The notes below the pieces were generated by a model. That model saw only the letters and a list, made by a program, of their open reading frames with translations. It was not told the DNA's origin and ran no database searches. DNA of 64,000 nt from Lentilactobacillus kefiri (GTDB taxonomy: Bacteria > Bacillota > Bacilli > Lactobacillales > Lactobacillaceae): contig NZ_BJVK01000001.1 in the NCBI RefSeq assembly GCF_007989105.1, forward strand, positions 62,001-126,000, written 5' to 3'. The translations under genes and the position numbers were made by a program. This document shows positions 28,914-37,633 of this stretch, in pieces; the first letter of the stretch is position 1; each line of letters begins with the position of its first letter.

Positions 28914-30994
28914 TGGCTAATAATTTCTTATTGGAAATTGGTTTGGAAGAAATTCCTGCCCACGTTGTAACACCAAGTATTAATCAACTTAAGAAGCGGG
29001 CCAGTGATTTCTTGAAGGATCAACGAATTTCATTTGCTGATATTAAAACTTTCAGTACTCCACGTCGTTTGGCTTTGTACATCACTGGTTTGGCCGACAA
29101 GCAGCCGGACATTGACAAATCGGTTAAGGGACCAGCCAAGAAGATCGCCAAAGATTCTGACGGCAACTGGACCAAAGCTGCAATCGGATTTTCACGAGGC
29201 CAGGGAGCAACTCCTGACGACATTACCTTCAAGGATGTTAAAGGAACCGAATACGTCTTCGTTGAAAAGCATATTGCCGGAAAGTCACTTAAAGAAATTT
29301 TGCCTGGTATGAAGGACGTTATTACTTCAATGACATTTCCAACCATGATGAAGTGGGGAACCTACTCATTTGAGTATGTTCGTCCAATCAAATGGCTTGT
29401 GGCATTGCTCAACGATGAAGTCATTCCATTCAAGATTTTGGACGTCAATACCGACCGAATCACTTCCGGTCATCGTTTCTTAGGTAAAGATATTGCATTA
29501 GCCAACGCTGATGAGTATGAAGAAAAATTAACCGAACAGTTCGTTATTGCCGATGCTGCCAAGCGAAAAGAATTAATTACCAAGCAAATTAATAAGATTG
29601 CTGCCGACAATAATTGGAAGATCAATCTTGATCCAAACCTGCTTGAAGAAGTTAACAACCTGGTTGAATGGCCAACCGCATTCTTCGGTAACTTTGATGA
29701 AAAATACCTGACAATTCCCGATGAAGTTTTGATTACTTCAATGAGAGATCATCAACGATTCTTCTACGTCACTGATCAAGATCGCAAATTATTACCACAC
29801 TTTATTTCCGTTCGAAACGGAAACGACTATGACATTCAAAACGTGGTTGCCGGGAACGAAAAAGTTTTGACCGCCCGACTTGATGATGCCATGTTCTTCT
29901 ATCAAGAAGACCAAAAGAAGTCGATTGCCGATGATGTTGAACGACTTAAAAAAGTCAGCTTCCATGACAAGATTTCAACGATGTACGAAAAGATGCAGCG
30001 GGTTCAAGTAATGTCTGCTTACCTTGGCAAGCTGGCCGGACTTTCCGAACAGGAACTCAAGGATCTTAAGCGGGCTGCTTCAATCTATAAATTTGATTTG
30101 GTCACCGGAATGGTTGGCGAATTTGCTGAACTTCAAGGAGTAATGGGAAACAAATACGCCTTGTTAAAGGGTGAAGACCAAGCCGTTGCCACCGCGATTT
30201 CCGAACACTACATGCCAATTTCTGCTAATGGTGAGTTGCCTAAGACCAACGTTGGTTCAATCTTGGCAATTGCCGATAAATTGGACAGCATTTTGACATT
30301 CTTTGCTGCAGGGATGATTCCAAGCGGTTCAAATGACCCATACGCTTTGCGTCGTCAGGCCACCGGAGTTGTTCGAATTGTTGCCGATAAGAATTTGAAC
30401 TTTGATCTGGATGACACCCTTGATAAGCTGATTGATTTGGAAGAACAGTCAAAAGTTGCACCAAAACTTGATATGAAGAGCCAAGTTGCTGCCGTCAGCT
30501 CATTTACAAAAGACCGGATCAAGCAGTACTTGGATGATTTGGGTGTTCGTTACGATATTGCGGATGCCGTTACTTCAGGATCACATACCAACATCCTGTT
30601 CAACATTGCTAGTGCCAAGACTTTGCAAGATCATAAAGACGATGACAACTTCAAAGACATCATTGAATCACTTACCCGTGTTCAACGAATTTCCAAGAAG
30701 GGTTCATTTAAGCCTGATGATCTGAATGTTGACCCCGACTTGTTTGAAAACGACTCCGAGAAGGCCTTGTATGAAGCTGTTTCTACTGCTTCAAAAGACT
30801 TTACTAGTCAAACAGCAGAGGAAGACTTCGATCGGTTGTCTCAGTTGAAAGATAAGATCAACGATTACTTCGATGCAACAATGGTTATGGCAAAAGATGA
30901 CAAATTGAAGAATAATCACCTTCGTCAATTAACGATTATTGCCAACATGATTATGTACCTTGGTGATCTTGATAAGTTGGTTGTTAAAGGATAA
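28913..30994 (+). CDS. glyS: Glycyl-tRNA synthetase beta subunit
   Basis: tRNA-binding subunit partnering GlyQ. The 693-residue protein begins FLLEIGLEEIPAHVVTPS and contains FSTPRRLALYI, FPTMMKWGTYSFEYVRPIKWLVAL, HRFLG, TSMRDHQRFFYVTDQ, an HD-like region (KFDLVTGMVGEFAELQGVMG...AISEHYMP), and a C-terminal DALR-type anticodon domain (about 580-690). Length is normal. AAGGAGGAG lies before ATG 28913. Confidence 0.97.
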   Translation: MANNFLLEIGLEEIPAHVVTPSINQLKKRASDFLKDQRISFADIKTFSTPRRLALYITGLADKQPDIDKSVKGPAKKIAKDSDGNWTKAAIGFSRGQGATPDDITFKDVKGTEYVFVEKHIAGKSLKEILPGMKDVITSMTFPTMMKWGTYSFEYVRPIKWLVALLNDEVIPFKILDVNTDRITSGHRFLGKDIALANADEYEEKLTEQFVIADAAKRKELITKQINKIAADNNWKINLDPNLLEEVNNLVEWPTAFFGNFDEKYLTIPDEVLITSMRDHQRFFYVTDQDRKLLPHFISVRNGNDYDIQNVVAGNEKVLTARLDDAMFFYQEDQKKSIADDVERLKKVSFHDKISTMYEKMQRVQVMSAYLGKLAGLSEQELKDLKRAASIYKFDLVTGMVGEFAELQGVMGNKYALLKGEDQAVATAISEHYMPISANGELPKTNVGSILAIADKLDSILTFFAAGMIPSGSNDPYALRRQATGVVRIVADKNLNFDLDDTLDKLIDLEEQSKVAPKLDMKSQVAAVSSFTKDRIKQYLDDLGVRYDIADAVTSGSHTNILFNIASAKTLQDHKDDDNFKDIIESLTRVQRISKKGSFKPDDLNVDPDLFENDSEKALYEAVSTASKDFTSQTAEEDFDRLSQLKDKINDYFDATMVMAKDDKLKNNHLRQLTIIANMIMYLGDLDKLVVKG

Positions 30995-31000
30995 TTTTAA

Positions 31001-31030
31001 AGTGTCAATGTTTGTACAAACTTGACATTT
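31001..31030. repeat. Long inverted repeat upstream of dnaG
   Basis: TGTCAA (31004-31009) and TTGACA (31022-31027) flank the perfect palindrome TTTGTACAAA (31011-31020), with one unmatched base. It could be an operator, a promoter element (TTGACA is a perfect -35, but no -10 sits at 16-18 bases) or the stem of a weak transcript hairpin. Confidence 0.6.
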
Positions 31031-31062
31031 ATGATAATATTTAAATACGTATCGCCAGTAAA

Positions 31063-31092
31063 ACAAGTCGCACTTTTGGTGCGGCTTTTTAC
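31063..31092 (+). terminator. Intrinsic terminator between glyS and dnaG
   Basis: AGTCGCAC pairs with GTGCGGCT (one G-U pair) around a TTTTG loop, followed by five T. It lies 38 bases before the dnaG start. Confidence 0.8.
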
Positions 31093-31129
31093 AGGTATTG
31101 ACGCTGTTTTAAAAGATGGGAGGCGAAGT

Positions 31130-32962
31130 ATGGTGAAAATCCCAGAAGATGTGATTGAAGAAATTAGGTCACAGGTTAACATTGTTGACGTTGTTTCCCA
31201 GTTTGTTCAGTTAAAACAATCCGGAAAGAATTTATTTGGCCTTTGTCCGTTTCACGAGGAGCGGACCCCATCTTTTTCTGTATCTGAAGATAAACAGATT
31301 TTCCACTGTTTCAGTTGTGGAAGAGGCGGGAATGTCTTTAAATTCTTGATGGAGCTTCAAAACATTTCGTTTCCAGAGGCCGTTAAAAAAGTTGCCGAGA
31401 TGAAAAATATTTCGGTTGATGACAAGTATTTCCGTGGGAGCGGCAATTCTCAGTCCGCAGCCGAAAATTCTCAGCAAAAACAGTTAATTGACCTTCATGA
31501 GCAAAGTGTCAAGCTGTATAATCATATTTTGACAAATACCAAGATGGGAGAACCAGCCCTTAACTATCTCCACAAGCGGGGAGTTACCGATGATACCATT
31601 GCGGTTTATCAGTTGGGTTATGCACCTGCACAACGTTTATTGAAACCATTTTTCGATGAACGGAAGGTGGACTTTCAGTTACTTCGCAAATCCGGTTTAT
31701 TTTCAGAGGATCAGGACGGTAACTTGAGAGACCGATTTGTTGATCGGGTGATGTACCCAATTCGCAACGGATCGGGGCAAACCATTGCCTTTTCAGGCCG
31801 TTTGTTAACGACTGATTCGGATATGCCAAAGTATTTGAACAGTCCTGAAACAGAGATTTTTAACAAACGTAAGGTTCTTTTCAACCTGGATCTTGCCAGA
31901 CCGAACATTCGCAGCAAGGATCCGGCAATTTTATTTGAAGGATTTATGGATGTGATCACTGCCTATCAGGCAGGTATCAAATCAGGAATTGCTTCAATGG
32001 GAACCAGCTTAACCGAACAACAGATTTATGACATCAAACGGATCACTCATGAAGTTGTGATTTCGTATGATGGCGATACACCAGGTCAAAAAGCAATCAA
32101 GCGGGCAATTGATGCCTTCAATGAGCAAAAAAGTCAGATTGAAATGAAAATTATTTCAATTCCCGGTGGGATGGATCCTGATGAGTTCATTCGGAACAAG
32201 GGTGCTGATGATTTCAAACAGTTGATTATTCATGCTCAGGCACCAATTGAATTTGAACTGAGCTTTCTTAAGAAGCAGTACAATTTAGATTCTGAAGTTG
32301 ATCAAACCAATTACATTGCTGAAGCTTTAAAACTGATTAGTCGTGTGGATTCCAGCATTTCACGGGATCTCTACTTGAATCGCTTGGCTCAAGAGTTTGG
32401 CGTGGACAAGTCGCTGCTGCAACAGCAGTTGGCACCACTCCTTGCCCGGCCGAACACTCAGGCATCTGAACAGCAGCATGCTTATCACAAGCCGGCTCAG
32501 ACGGTTAAACAGCAAAAGCATTACTCACTGGTTGAGAAAGCCGAAATGCAGTTGATGAACCGGATGCTGCATTACCATGATATTTGGTTAAAGGTAAGTA
32601 ATGTATCAGGATTCTCATTTGTTGATGAACAGTATCAAATGTTGTACCTTTTAGCTGAGGGCTATTTCACTAAATTTGATGATTATAATGTGGCCACTTT
32701 CAGTAATCTGATTTCAGAAGATTCCCTGCAAAGTCTATTAGTTGATATCGACATGCTCGAACTTCCTGATAATCCAACCGATGCTGAAATTGACAGTTAT
32801 TTAAACATTTTAATGCATCGAGCGCCCGTAGAAGAAAAATTAAAGAAAAAGCGTGCGGAACTTAAGCAGGCAACCAAGATCGGCGATGTTGACAAACAGC
32901 GCGCGTTAACAATCGAGATTGTCAAGCTTGAACAACAGAAGAGAATGAAGCAACAAGTATAA
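31130..32962 (+). CDS. dnaG: DNA primase
   Basis: Makes RNA primers at the replication fork. The 610-residue protein begins [24 protein letters not shown] and has a zinc-finger domain ([13 protein letters not shown] and [13 protein letters not shown], ligands C/H/C/C at about 40-65), the TOPRIM catalytic core (about 255-345, with [15 protein letters not shown] and [14 protein letters not shown]) and a C-terminal helicase-binding domain. The frame extends upstream to 31022 but crosses a terminator; ATG 31130 has GGGAGG 6 bases upstream. It is in an operon with rpoD, as in most Firmicutes. Confidence 0.97.
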   Translation: MVKIPEDVIEEIRSQVNIVDVVSQFVQLKQSGKNLFGLCPFHEERTPSFSVSEDKQIFHCFSCGRGGNVFKFLMELQNISFPEAVKKVAEMKNISVDDKYFRGSGNSQSAAENSQQKQLIDLHEQSVKLYNHILTNTKMGEPALNYLHKRGVTDDTIAVYQLGYAPAQRLLKPFFDERKVDFQLLRKSGLFSEDQDGNLRDRFVDRVMYPIRNGSGQTIAFSGRLLTTDSDMPKYLNSPETEIFNKRKVLFNLDLARPNIRSKDPAILFEGFMDVITAYQAGIKSGIASMGTSLTEQQIYDIKRITHEVVISYDGDTPGQKAIKRAIDAFNEQKSQIEMKIISIPGGMDPDEFIRNKGADDFKQLIIHAQAPIEFELSFLKKQYNLDSEVDQTNYIAEALKLISRVDSSISRDLYLNRLAQEFGVDKSLLQQQLAPLLARPNTQASEQQHAYHKPAQTVKQQKHYSLVEKAEMQLMNRMLHYHDIWLKVSNVSGFSFVDEQYQMLYLLAEGYFTKFDDYNVATFSNLISEDSLQSLLVDIDMLELPDNPTDAEIDSYLNILMHRAPVEEKLKKKRAELKQATKIGDVDKQRALTIEIVKLEQQKRMKQQV

Positions 32963-32979
32963 TTCCAGGAGGCTTTTTG

Positions 32980-34263
32980 ATGGCTAACAAAAAAACAGAT
33001 AAGGTAACAGAAGCAAAGACCACGACAGCTAAGAAGACAACTGCAGCTAAAAAGACGACGGCTAAAAAGACTACGGCCAAGAAGACCACAGCCAAAAAAA
33101 CAACTGCAGCCAAGGCAAAATCTACCAGAGCCAAGTCAAGCAAGGCCAAAACGACCAAAGCTGCCAAGAAAGCAGACAAGCCTTACAAAAAAGAATTTAA
33201 CGCAATTGTCAAGAAAAATAAGCCAATCGGTCATATCACCTATGATGAATTGGCAGAGAAGATTCAAAAGCCATATTCTCTGACTGACAAAGATATGGAA
33301 AACTTGTTGGAAAGCATTGAAGATTCTGGAATCAGTGTTGTTGATGAAAAAGGTGATCCGGATCCACGAGCAATTGGTGCTGCCAAGAAGGTTACCAAGA
33401 AGGAACTTTCCGATGTTTCTGCTCCAACCGGTGTTAAGATTAACGACCCAGTCCGGATGTATTTGAAGGAAATTGGTCGGGTTTCATTGCTGAGTGCCGA
33501 TCAGGAAATTTCATTGGCCAAGCGAATTGAAGCCGGTGATGAAGAAGCCAAGCAGGAACTTGCCGAAGCCAACTTACGACTGGTTGTTTCCATCGCCAAG
33601 CGTTATGTTGGTCGTGGGATGCAGTTCTTGGACTTGATTCAAGAAGGAAATATGGGCTTGATGAAGGCCGTTGAAAAGTTTGATTACCGGAAAGGCTTTA
33701 AGTTTTCAACTTATGCCACATGGTGGATCCGACAGGCCATCACCCGTGCCATTGCTGACCAGGCTCGGACCATCCGAATCCCTGTTCACATGGTTGAAAC
33801 GATCAATAAGTTGATTCGGATTCAACGTCAATTGCTTCAAGATTTAGGCCGTGAGCCGCTTCCTGAAGAAATTGGTGCTGAAATGGATATGCCAACTGAA
33901 AAGGTTCGTGAGATTCTTAAAATTGCTCAAGAACCTGTTTCGCTTGAAACACCAATTGGTGAAGAGGACGACTCACATCTTGGGGACTTTATTGAAGATC
34001 AGGATGCAACGTCACCAGCTGATCATGCTGCCTATGAATTACTGAAAGAGCAGCTTGAAAGTGTCTTGGATACGTTGACTGACCGTGAGGAAAACGTTTT
34101 GCGTTTACGATTCGGTCTTGATGATGGTCGCACCCGAACCCTTGAAGAAGTTGGTAAAGTCTTCGGTGTTACCCGTGAACGGATTCGTCAAATCGAAGCC
34201 AAGGCTTTGAGAAAATTGCGTCATCCTTCACGTAGTAAGCAGCTTAAAGATTTCTTGGATTAA
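32980..34263 (+). CDS. rpoD: RNA polymerase primary sigma factor (sigma-70/SigA)
   Basis: Housekeeping sigma factor, 427 residues. The core is canonical: region 1.2 ([21 protein letters not shown]), region 2 ([55 protein letters not shown]), region 3 and region 4 ([32 protein letters not shown]). The N-terminus before region 1.1 is unusual: about residues 9-65 are nearly all Lys, Thr and Ala in tandem AKKTT-type units. ATG 32980 was chosen over TTG 32977 because AGGAGG at 32967-32972 is 7 bases away. It is cotranscribed with dnaG. Confidence 0.97.
   Translation: MANKKTDKVTEAKTTTAKKTTAAKKTTAKKTTAKKTTAKKTTAAKAKSTRAKSSKAKTTKAAKKADKPYKKEFNAIVKKNKPIGHITYDELAEKIQKPYSLTDKDMENLLESIEDSGISVVDEKGDPDPRAIGAAKKVTKKELSDVSAPTGVKINDPVRMYLKEIGRVSLLSADQEISLAKRIEAGDEEAKQELAEANLRLVVSIAKRYVGRGMQFLDLIQEGNMGLMKAVEKFDYRKGFKFSTYATWWIRQAITRAIADQARTIRIPVHMVETINKLIRIQRQLLQDLGREPLPEEIGAEMDMPTEKVREILKIAQEPVSLETPIGEEDDSHLGDFIEDQDATSPADHAAYELLKEQLESVLDTLTDREENVLRLRFGLDDGRTRTLEEVGKVFGVTRERIRQIEAKALRKLRHPSRSKQLKDFLD
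33013..33120 (+). repeat. Short tandem repeat encoding AKKTT units in rpoD
   Basis: Repeated 15-base units reading GCYAARAARACNACN encode at least six AKKTT copies, some with an extra Ala. Third-position bases differ between units, so selection appears to keep the amino acids rather than the DNA. The opposite strand reads as a hydrophobic open frame that is an artefact. Confidence 0.8.
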
Positions 34264-34278
34264 TAAAAAAGGTTCACT

Positions 34279-34318
34279 CAAAAGAGGTTGGAGCATTCAT
34301 TGTTCCAGCCTCTTTTTT
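34279..34318 (+). terminator. Intrinsic terminator after rpoD
   Basis: AAAGAGGTTGGA pairs with TTCCAGCCTCTTT (near perfect) around a 10-base loop and ends in six T. Confidence 0.88.
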
Positions 34319-34382
34319 ACGGCTTGTTTTTGGGATTCTTCAAAACTAAATGTCAAATCTGTTATTTTTCATTTGAATAATT

Positions 34383-34388
34383 TATAAT
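34383..34388 (+). promoter_or_regulatory. -10 element of the trmK promoter
   Basis: TATAAT at 34383-34388, 30 bases before trmK. No good -35 is seen at 16-18 bases upstream. Confidence 0.45.
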
Positions 34389-34417
34389 GAATTTATACAC
34401 AAACTTAGGAGCTTATT

Positions 34418-35122
34418 ATGAATAGCACTCATTTATCGAAACGTTTGCAGACCGTTAGTGATCACGTTGAACCAGGCAGTCGGTTGGCTGATATCGGTTC
34501 AGACCACGCCTATTTGCCGATTCATCTGGCTAAGAACCACACCATCGAATACGGTGTTGTTGGTGAAATTGCTAAAGGTCCGCTTTCAAACGCCATATCA
34601 GAAATCAAAAAAGATCGTCTTCTGGATGTTTTGCATCCCAGACTTGCGGATGGATTAGCGGCCATCGAACCCGGCGACAATGTCAATGCAATTACCATTG
34701 CCGGAATGGGTGGTAACTTAATTACCCACATCCTTGAAGCCGGCAAAGAGAAGCTTTCAGGCCAGGAAAAATTGATTCTTCAACCCAACGTTGGCGAACC
34801 AGTTGTTAGACATTGGCTGATGACCAACGGCTACCGAATCTTTGCTGAACAAATTCTTGAAGAAGATGGGCATATTTATGAAATTATTACGGCAAAAAAA
34901 GCACCCCAGCCGGTTCACTATACGGATTTGGAGCTAAAGTTCGGCCCTTTTTTGATGAAAGAAAAGTCACCGGTATTTGTTGAAAAGTGGCAGGAAGAAA
35001 TTGAATTGTTAAAACGGGTGATTGAAAATATGCATCAAGCCGTTCACGAAGATACTACAAAAATTCAATCCATTCAAAAAGAAATCGATACAATTAATGA
35101 GGTGATACAGGTTGAAAGTTAA
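34418..35122 (+). CDS. trmK: tRNA (adenine-22-N1)-methyltransferase TrmK
   Basis: SAM-dependent enzyme that makes m1A22 in tRNA. The 234-residue protein has a Rossmann core with GSRLADIGSDHAYLPIHLAK (SAM motif I), VNAITIAGMGGNLI (the catalytic MGG loop) and LILQPNVGEPVVRHWL, and a C-terminal coiled-coil (about 180-234). ATG 34418 follows TTAGGAG. It overlaps the Nif3-like gene by 11 bases; rpoD-trmK-nif3 is the usual Firmicute order. Confidence 0.94.
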   Translation: MNSTHLSKRLQTVSDHVEPGSRLADIGSDHAYLPIHLAKNHTIEYGVVGEIAKGPLSNAISEIKKDRLLDVLHPRLADGLAAIEPGDNVNAITIAGMGGNLITHILEAGKEKLSGQEKLILQPNVGEPVVRHWLMTNGYRIFAEQILEEDGHIYEIITAKKAPQPVHYTDLELKFGPFLMKEKSPVFVEKWQEEIELLKRVIENMHQAVHEDTTKIQSIQKEIDTINEVIQVES

Positions 35123-36227
35123 AGAATTAGTTGACCGTTTTGAACAGTTTGCACCGAAAAAGCTTGCAATGGAAAAAGATCCAGTCGGGTTACAAATTGG
35201 GTCATTGAACAGCGAAGTTCACAAGGTTATGACGACTTTGGATGTTCGACCGGAAGTCGTTGATGAAGCGATTGAAAACGGCGTTGATTTTATCTTTGCC
35301 CATCATCCGGTCATGTTCCATCCGGCAAGAAACTTGGATTTGGACAATCCGCAAAACGCCATGTATGCCAACATCATTGCGCATCATATCACGGTTTATG
35401 CGGCTCACACCAATTTAGATTCTGCCGATGGCGGGATGAACGATTGGTTGGCCGAAACGTTAAGGCTTAACAATTTATCCGGCATGGTGCCGGCTTATGA
35501 CGAATCGGTTTTTCGTTTGACCGTTCAAGTCCCAAAAGTATATGCAACTGCCGTCCGCATGTCATTAGTTGATGCGGGTGCGCAAGCCAGCGCTGATCAG
35601 TATAGTGGCTATACGTACGCAATTGACGGCACCGTTTATTATGTTCCCAAAGCGGGTGCGGATCCGACCATGGGAGCAGCCGGTGAACCAAATGAAATTG
35701 AAGATTCCAGACTGGAATTTGAAGTGCCGGAAAAGAATTTGCATCACGTATTGAAGACACTGATCGATGTTCATCCACTGGACCATCCACTGTATAACCT
35801 GATTCGGCTTGAAGATAAAAAGCATCACTTCACCATGGGCCGAATCGGCGATCTGGATCATCAGATGTCGGTGAAAGAATTTGCTTTGTATTGCAAACAG
35901 GTTTTCCACGTTTCCGGACTGAGAGTGATTGCCAATGACTTGAACAAGCCGTTGAAACGGATTGCCATTTTAGGCGGCGACGGGGGCAAGTTCTTCCACT
36001 TGGCGCAACAAAAGGGTGCCGATGCTTACGTGACCGGGGATGTGTATTATCATACCGGTCATGATATGTTGGCCGCTGATTTTCCAGTTATCGATCCCGG
36101 TCACCATATTGAAAGTATCTGTATTCCCAAGTTGGCAGCATTGTTCAAACAGTGGTCCGAGGAAAACGGTTGGAATCTGGATGTCTACCAATCCACCATC
36201 AATACAGATCCATTCACATTTATGTAA
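35112..36227 (+). CDS. Nif3-like dinuclear metal centre protein (YqfO family)
   Basis: A conserved protein of uncertain function; family members bind two metal ions, and a GTP cyclohydrolase I type 2 label is sometimes used without strong support. The 371-residue protein has metal-binding motifs FAHHPVMF, YAAHTNLDSADGGMNDWLA and, near the end, DVYYHTGHDML and DPGHHIESI, and a central PII-like insertion (about 130-235, with FRLTVQVPKVYATAVRMSLVDAGA). Start TTG 35112 has GAGGTG 7 bases upstream inside trmK. Confidence 0.92.
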   Translation: MKVKELVDRFEQFAPKKLAMEKDPVGLQIGSLNSEVHKVMTTLDVRPEVVDEAIENGVDFIFAHHPVMFHPARNLDLDNPQNAMYANIIAHHITVYAAHTNLDSADGGMNDWLAETLRLNNLSGMVPAYDESVFRLTVQVPKVYATAVRMSLVDAGAQASADQYSGYTYAIDGTVYYVPKAGADPTMGAAGEPNEIEDSRLEFEVPEKNLHHVLKTLIDVHPLDHPLYNLIRLEDKKHHFTMGRIGDLDHQMSVKEFALYCKQVFHVSGLRVIANDLNKPLKRIAILGGDGGKFFHLAQQKGADAYVTGDVYYHTGHDMLAADFPVIDPGHHIESICIPKLAALFKQWSEENGWNLDVYQSTINTDPFTFM

Positions 36228-36247
36228 AAAATAAGGAGATAATCACT

Positions 36248-37486
36248 ATGGCTAAGTATTCTGAATTAATTCCCAATTTTTTGAAATTTGTTAAGGTCAA
36301 TACCCGTTCTGATGCCAATTCTACGACAATTCCATCTTCAGACAGAGAGACTAAATTTTTGAACAGCCTCAAGGACTTGCTGAGTGATATGGGATTGGAA
36401 AATGTGCATACCAATAAGCAAAGTGCCTATGTTTTTGCCACTTTACCTGCCAATACAGATAAAAAAGTTCCAGCAGTCGGATTTATTTCCCACATTGATA
36501 CGGCTGACTTTAATTCTGAAAACATTCAACCGAAGATTGTTGAAAACTATGACGGCCATTCCGTTATCAAGCTGGATGACAACGGTGAATACACTTTGGA
36601 CCCAAAGGTATTTCCAAGCCTCAAAAAATATGCCGGTCAAACTCTGATTACGACCGATGGTTCAACCCTTTTAGGTGCTGACGACAAAGCTGGAGTATCC
36701 GAAATCATTTCAGCGGTTAAATATCTTCAGGAGCACCCAGACATCAAACACGGTGACATTAAAGTTGCCTTTGGACCCGACGAGGAAATTGGAACCGGTG
36801 CCGATCACTTTGACGTTAAAGACTTTGGGGCCGATGTGGCATATACCGTTGATGGTGGGCCACTTGGCGACTTGAACTATGAAACGTTCAATGCTGCCGA
36901 CGCCAAGGTATCCATCAAAGGAACCGATGTTCATCCTGCAGAAGCCAAAGGCATTATGGTTAATGCCATCCAAGTTGGAATGGATTTCCATGCTCAGCTG
37001 CCTGATTTCGATCGTCCTGAGAAGACGCAAGACCGGGAAGGATTCTTCCATCTCTACGACTTTCAAGGAACGGTTGATCACACCGACATGGGATATATTA
37101 TTCGTGACCACGACAGAGATCGATTTGAAGCTCGAAAACGATTATTTAAGGGAATTGCTAACCAAATGAATAGTGATTTTGGTGAAGATCGGGTTAAAGT
37201 CACCATCAAGGATCAGTATTACAACATGGGCGAAATTATCAAAAAGGATCCAACTCCCGTTAAGATTGCCGAACAAGCCATGGAAAATGTGGATGCTAAG
37301 CCACATGTCTTCCCAGTTCGAGGTGGAACTGACGGTTCGAAGATTTCTTACATGGGATTGCCAACCCCAAACATCTTTGCCGGTGGTGAGAACATGCATG
37401 GACGCTTTGAATATGTTTCAGAAGAGACGATGGAAAAAGCGGTCGATGTTGTTCTGGAAATTGCAAAATTATACGCTGAAAAGTAA
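36248..37486 (+). CDS. pepT: Peptidase T (tripeptide aminopeptidase)
   Basis: M20B zinc aminopeptidase that releases the N-terminal residue from tripeptides, part of the peptide-use system of lactic acid bacteria. The 412-residue protein carries GFISHIDTADF, LLGADDKAGVSEI, FGPDEEIGTGADHFD (catalytic Glu), AYTVDGGPLGDLNYETFNA, a dimerisation domain (about 205-320), and NIFAGGENMHGRFEYV. The frame is open further upstream, but ATG 36248 has AAGGAG at 36233-36238 and is the family start. Confidence 0.96.
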   Translation: MAKYSELIPNFLKFVKVNTRSDANSTTIPSSDRETKFLNSLKDLLSDMGLENVHTNKQSAYVFATLPANTDKKVPAVGFISHIDTADFNSENIQPKIVENYDGHSVIKLDDNGEYTLDPKVFPSLKKYAGQTLITTDGSTLLGADDKAGVSEIISAVKYLQEHPDIKHGDIKVAFGPDEEIGTGADHFDVKDFGADVAYTVDGGPLGDLNYETFNAADAKVSIKGTDVHPAEAKGIMVNAIQVGMDFHAQLPDFDRPEKTQDREGFFHLYDFQGTVDHTDMGYIIRDHDRDRFEARKRLFKGIANQMNSDFGEDRVKVTIKDQYYNMGEIIKKDPTPVKIAEQAMENVDAKPHVFPVRGGTDGSKISYMGLPTPNIFAGGENMHGRFEYVSEETMEKAVDVVLEIAKLYAEK

Positions 37487-37488
37487 TA

Positions 37489-37505
37489 GGTCAAAAAAGG
37501 TCAAA
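37489..37505. promoter_or_regulatory. CtsR operator upstream of clpB
   Basis: A direct heptad repeat GGTCAAA-AAA-GGTCAAA matches the CtsR consensus exactly. It lies just upstream of a -35-like TTGTTC at 37509-37514. CtsR repression of clp genes is established in Firmicutes; its use here is inferred from the perfect site and position. Confidence 0.9.
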
Positions 37506-37508
37506 TTA

Positions 37509-37538
37509 TTGTTCAGGGCATTCAAAATTTGATAGTAT
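37509..37538 (+). promoter_or_regulatory. Probable clpB promoter
   Basis: TTGTTC at 37509-37514 and TAGTAT at 37533-37538, 18-base spacer, directly abutting the CtsR operator. Transcription would start near 37545. Confidence 0.55.
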
Positions 37539-37548
37539 AGCTTTAGAT

Positions 37549-37588
37549 GGTTTGGAATGAAAAATTTATTTTTGTTTCGAACCTTTTT
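37549..37588 (+). terminator. Terminator-like hairpin in the clpB leader
   Basis: GGTTTGGAATGAAAA (37549-37563) pairs with TTTTTGTTTCGAACC (37569-37583) through 15 pairs, four of them G-U, around a 5-base loop, followed by five T. It sits between the CtsR operator/promoter and the clpB ATG at 37634. Confidence 0.65.
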
Positions 37589-37633
37589 ATTAAAATCAAT
37601 TTTTAAAAATACATTAATTAAGGTGATAATTTA

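Noticed and set aside
32922-33179. Minus-strand open frame encoding a very hydrophobic, repeat-rich protein
   Set aside because: It is the antisense of the Lys/Thr/Ala repeats in rpoD; AAR-AAR codons read back as Leu/Phe/Val. There is no ribosome site or independent support.
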